42,658 bases of DNA from Nevskia sp043781855 (GTDB lineage: Bacteria; Pseudomonadota; Gammaproteobacteria; Nevskiales; Nevskiaceae). The stretch lies in assembly GCA_043781855.1 (NCBI GenBank), contig JAYWBB010000063.1, forward strand, positions 1 through 42,658. The letters run 5' to 3'. Position numbers and translations under genes: made by a program. Below the pieces are notes generated by a model that searched no databases, was not told the DNA's origin, and was given only the letters and a program-made list of their open reading frames with translations. Below are positions 40,813 through 42,658 of the stretch, in pieces (within the stretch, counting starts at the first letter, position 1; each line of letters starts with the position of its first letter).

Positions 40813-41499
40813 ATGCGAATCCTTCTGATCGAAGATCACCCTGAGTTGCGCGCGCTGATTGCAAATCACCTTTCGCGCGGCGGCTACGCGGTGGATACCG
40901 TTTCCGGAATGCGTGACGGGCTTGCCGCCTTGGAGCATGGTGCTGCTTACCATGCCGTGGTGCTTGATCTGGGCCTGCCGGACGGAGACGGCATGGACTT
41001 GTTGCGCGCGCTGCGGCGCAGCCCGGATACGGCACCGCCGATCCTTGTCGTAACCGCACGCGATGCCGTCGAGAGCCGAATCGCTGGACTCGACGCCGGC
41101 GCCGACGATTACCTCGTCAAGCCGTTCGAGTTCGCCGAACTGGACGCGCGGCTGCGCGCTATCCTGCGGCGCCCCGGCGCACGAACGAGCGTACAGCTCG
41201 TACTCGGCGATCTGTTTTTTGAACCGGCCAGCCGCAGCGTAAAGGTGGCGAGCGTTCCTATTGAGCTTGCAAGACGCGAGGCAGCGTTGCTGGAAACCCT
41301 GCTCCGCGCACGGCAGCGCGTGGTCGTCAAAGAGATGCTTGATGAAATGCTGTATTCAGCGGACGAGGCGGTCACGGCTAACGCGTTGGAAGCCTGCGTG
41401 TCTCGATTGCGCAAGAAACTCACGGCCGCAGGCTCTGCCTGCCGCCTGGAAACTCATCGGGGTATCGGTTACGCACTGGTGTCCGACGACGGCGCATGA
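40813..41499 (+). CDS. OmpR/CopR-type response regulator
   Basis: A 228-residue response regulator starting at ATG 40813. Receiver domain: acidic pair ED at 7-8, phospho-acceptor D52 (VVLDLGLPDGDG), T81 and K103 (LVKPFE). The C-terminal winged helix ends in ANALEACVSRLRKKL and HRGIGYALV, the OmpR-type DNA-recognition end. It overlaps the sensor kinase gene (ATGA), forming a pair. It stands back to back with the pump 3 operon and so probably activates it, as CopRS and CzcRS do; a wider role in the copper island is possible. Confidence 0.9.
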   Translation: MRILLIEDHPELRALIANHLSRGGYAVDTVSGMRDGLAALEHGAAYHAVVLDLGLPDGDGMDLLRALRRSPDTAPPILVVTARDAVESRIAGLDAGADDYLVKPFEFAELDARLRAILRRPGARTSVQLVLGDLFFEPASRSVKVASVPIELARREAALLETLLRARQRVVVKEMLDEMLYSADEAVTANALEACVSRLRKKLTAAGSACRLETHRGIGYALVSDDGA

Positions 41500-42569
41500 A
41501 GACTTTCAGCTTACATCGCCGGGTGATGGCCGCATTAGTTGTCGTGTTTCTAATGGGCGTTCTGGCGACATCCACTTTCTACCACCTAGAACTGCACCAT
41601 GAAGTCCGGGCAATCCATGCGGAGTTCGACGACCGGCCGCCCAAAAGCGCAGAAGACATTGAAAGCCTGCTGAGCCGCCTGCGCGACGAAGACGTTGAGT
41701 TTCTGGGTCTGGTCTTCGCCCCCGTATCCCTGCTCGGCGCCGTCATCATCTGGCTGGTGCTTCGCTGGAGTTTGCGCGGAGTGTCTCGCGCATCGAAGGA
41801 GGCCGCCGGCGTGCGGCCGGGCCAATCGGGTCAGCATTTGACGCACGAGGAGCTGCCCTTGGAACTGCACCCGATGGTGGACGCTGTCAATGCCAGCCTC
41901 GACCGTGTGGCATCAGCCTACGCCGCCGAGCGCCGCTTCACCGCCGACTGCGCCCACGAGCTACGCACACCCCTGACGGTGTTGCGGCTACGCTTGGAAA
42001 GCGGTCGCGCGCAGCCGCTCGATTGGCCCGCTGTCCAGCGTGATCTAGCGCAACTTGACCGCCTCGTCGCTCAGCTTCTCGACCTTTCGCGAAAGGAAAG
42101 CGCCGACGCCAAATCTCGTCAAAAGACCGTGGTCCATCTGACGCGCGTCGTGAGAGAAGCAGCAGCGTCGCTACATCCGCTGGTACAGCTGGCCGGCAGG
42201 CGGATCGAGGTGGAAGCTGAAGACGGCGTTCACGTCCTTGGACGATCGCACGACCTCGCAGACATGATCCGGAATCTGCTGGACAACTCGTTAAGCCATG
42301 GGCGAGGTCGTATCGTCGCGCAGCTCGAAACTTGCGACGGTAAAGCCCGAATTAGAGTCAGCGATGACGGCCCTGGCATCTCATCGGAAGCGAGTGCCCG
42401 CGTTTTTGAGCGCTTCGTCAAGCTCAACCCCGCATCAGGAGGCGCCGGCCTAGGGCTTTGCATCGTACGTGAAGTAGCACAAGACCACGGAGGCTATTGC
42501 GGCGTCATGCCGGACACTGGTGCGGTTTGGGTATCGATCCCGCTCAGCGAACGCCAATACAGCCCCTGA
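41496..42569 (+). CDS. Sensor histidine kinase with short His-rich periplasmic loop
   Basis: A 357-residue membrane kinase. Two transmembrane helices (about 9-28 and 68-90) bracket a periplasmic loop of only about 38 residues that begins YHLELHHEVRAIHAEF (H30, H34, H35, H41), a likely metal-sensing site. There follow a HAMP-like linker, the phospho-acceptor H154 (DCAHELRTPL), and the ATPase domain with N box (LADMIRNLLDNSLSHG), DDGPGIS and GGAGLGLCIVREVAQDHGG. It pairs with the preceding regulator. The sensed ion is not determined by sequence; copper, zinc or cadmium are all possible. Confidence 0.9.
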   Translation: MKTFSLHRRVMAALVVVFLMGVLATSTFYHLELHHEVRAIHAEFDDRPPKSAEDIESLLSRLRDEDVEFLGLVFAPVSLLGAVIIWLVLRWSLRGVSRASKEAAGVRPGQSGQHLTHEELPLELHPMVDAVNASLDRVASAYAAERRFTADCAHELRTPLTVLRLRLESGRAQPLDWPAVQRDLAQLDRLVAQLLDLSRKESADAKSRQKTVVHLTRVVREAAASLHPLVQLAGRRIEVEAEDGVHVLGRSHDLADMIRNLLDNSLSHGRGRIVAQLETCDGKARIRVSDDGPGISSEASARVFERFVKLNPASGGAGLGLCIVREVAQDHGGYCGVMPDTGAVWVSIPLSERQYSP

Positions 42570-42585
42570 TCCTGCCTTGGTTTGA

Positions 42586-42619
42586 CGTACATCAGAACGT
42601 TGATAATTTCTGATGTACG
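42586..42619. promoter_or_regulatory. 12-bp perfect inverted repeat before the last, partial gene
   Basis: CGTACATCAGAA (42586-42597) and TTCTGATGTACG (42608-42619) are exact complements with a 10-bp centre, CGTTGATAAT. The centre is AT-rich and the left arm overlaps a possible -35 (TTGACG, 42582-42587). The site ends 9 bp before the start codon of the next gene. It could be an operator for a dimeric repressor or a recombinase-binding end. No T-run follows, so a terminator is unlikely. Confidence 0.5.
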
Positions 42620-42628
42620 GAGAACGAG

Positions 42629-42658
42629 ATGAGCAGAGGGACAACGGTACCGCATCGG
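42629..42658 (+). CDS. Start of a gene cut by the window edge
   Basis: ATG 42629 follows GGAGAACGAG, a fair ribosome site, and opens MSRGTTVPHR before the window ends. Ten residues do not allow a family call. It lies after the two-component genes in the same direction but has its own inverted-repeat region upstream, so it may be independently controlled. Confidence 0.4.
   Translation, partial: MSRGTTVPHR

Noticed and set aside
40710..40844. 44-codon open frame overlapping the response regulator start
   Set aside because: No ribosome site or recognised motif; it runs into the regulator gene in another frame and is likely chance.

Overview
The window is GC-rich, proteobacterial-style DNA, most likely from a gammaproteobacterium of a metal-exposed habitat. 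That placement rests on gene content and codon use only. Almost all of it (about 3.4-42.6 kb) is one dense copper/heavy-metal resistance island. Its edges are littered with broken mobile-element and defence genes.

Left edge (1-3.5 kb): the end of a probable cas9 and the first 38 codons of a type II cas1 are cut by an intact IS3-family element (166-1378). Beyond it lie the 5' end of an IS5-type transposase, an AT-richer cupin gene, IS30 debris, the broken C-terminus of a type III restriction/helicase protein, a complete tRNA-Arg(UCU), and a detached 3' piece of a second tRNA-Arg in the opposite direction, probably an old attachment site.

Module 1 (3.5-12.2 kb): a His/Cys-rich secreted protein, a cupredoxin, a TolC-adaptor-RND pump without the Cu(I) methionine triad, a small periplasmic protein, a DUF411 metal-binding protein, a CueR-like MerR regulator and an NTF2-like protein. 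Module 2 (12.3-15.5 kb, minus strand): PcoA/CopA multicopper oxidase, Met-rich CopB and a Met-rich leader protein. Module 3 (15.7-22.4 kb, plus strand) is the most unusual part: a triple-repeat His/Met protein, a CBS protein with 11 cysteines, a small Cys/Met periplasmic protein, then a membrane-anchored flavin/[2Fe-2S] reductase, a two-heme b-type cytochrome and a seven-heme cytochrome c, followed by a GH144-like hydrolase. The three redox genes look like a conduit carrying NAD(P)H electrons to the periplasm.

Module 4 (22.4-32.3 kb): a Cu+ P-type ATPase with an in-frame amber stop just before its hinge motif, a Cys-rich secreted protein, a three-repeat secreted protein and a Cus-type Cu(I)/Ag(I) efflux system. 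Its CusA has D405, M573, M623 and M672 at exactly the E. coli positions. Module 5 (32.3-34.1 kb): a textbook MerR-type promoter (20-bp spacer with dyad), two thioredoxin-fold proteins, a ZntR/PbrR-like MerR and a CcdA-like membrane protein that lacks the usual first cysteine. Next come IS21 and umuDC debris joined to the stub of a cation antiporter. Module 6 (35.0-42.6 kb): a third RND pump (minus strand) diverging from a two-component system with a His-rich sensor loop. A 12-bp perfect inverted repeat precedes a gene cut by the right edge.

Together the genes cover cytoplasmic Cu+ export (ATPase), periplasmic oxidation and sequestration (CopA, CopB, cupredoxin, Met/His-rich proteins), trans-envelope efflux (three RND systems), sensing (two MerR proteins, one two-component pair) and a redox arm whose target is unknown.
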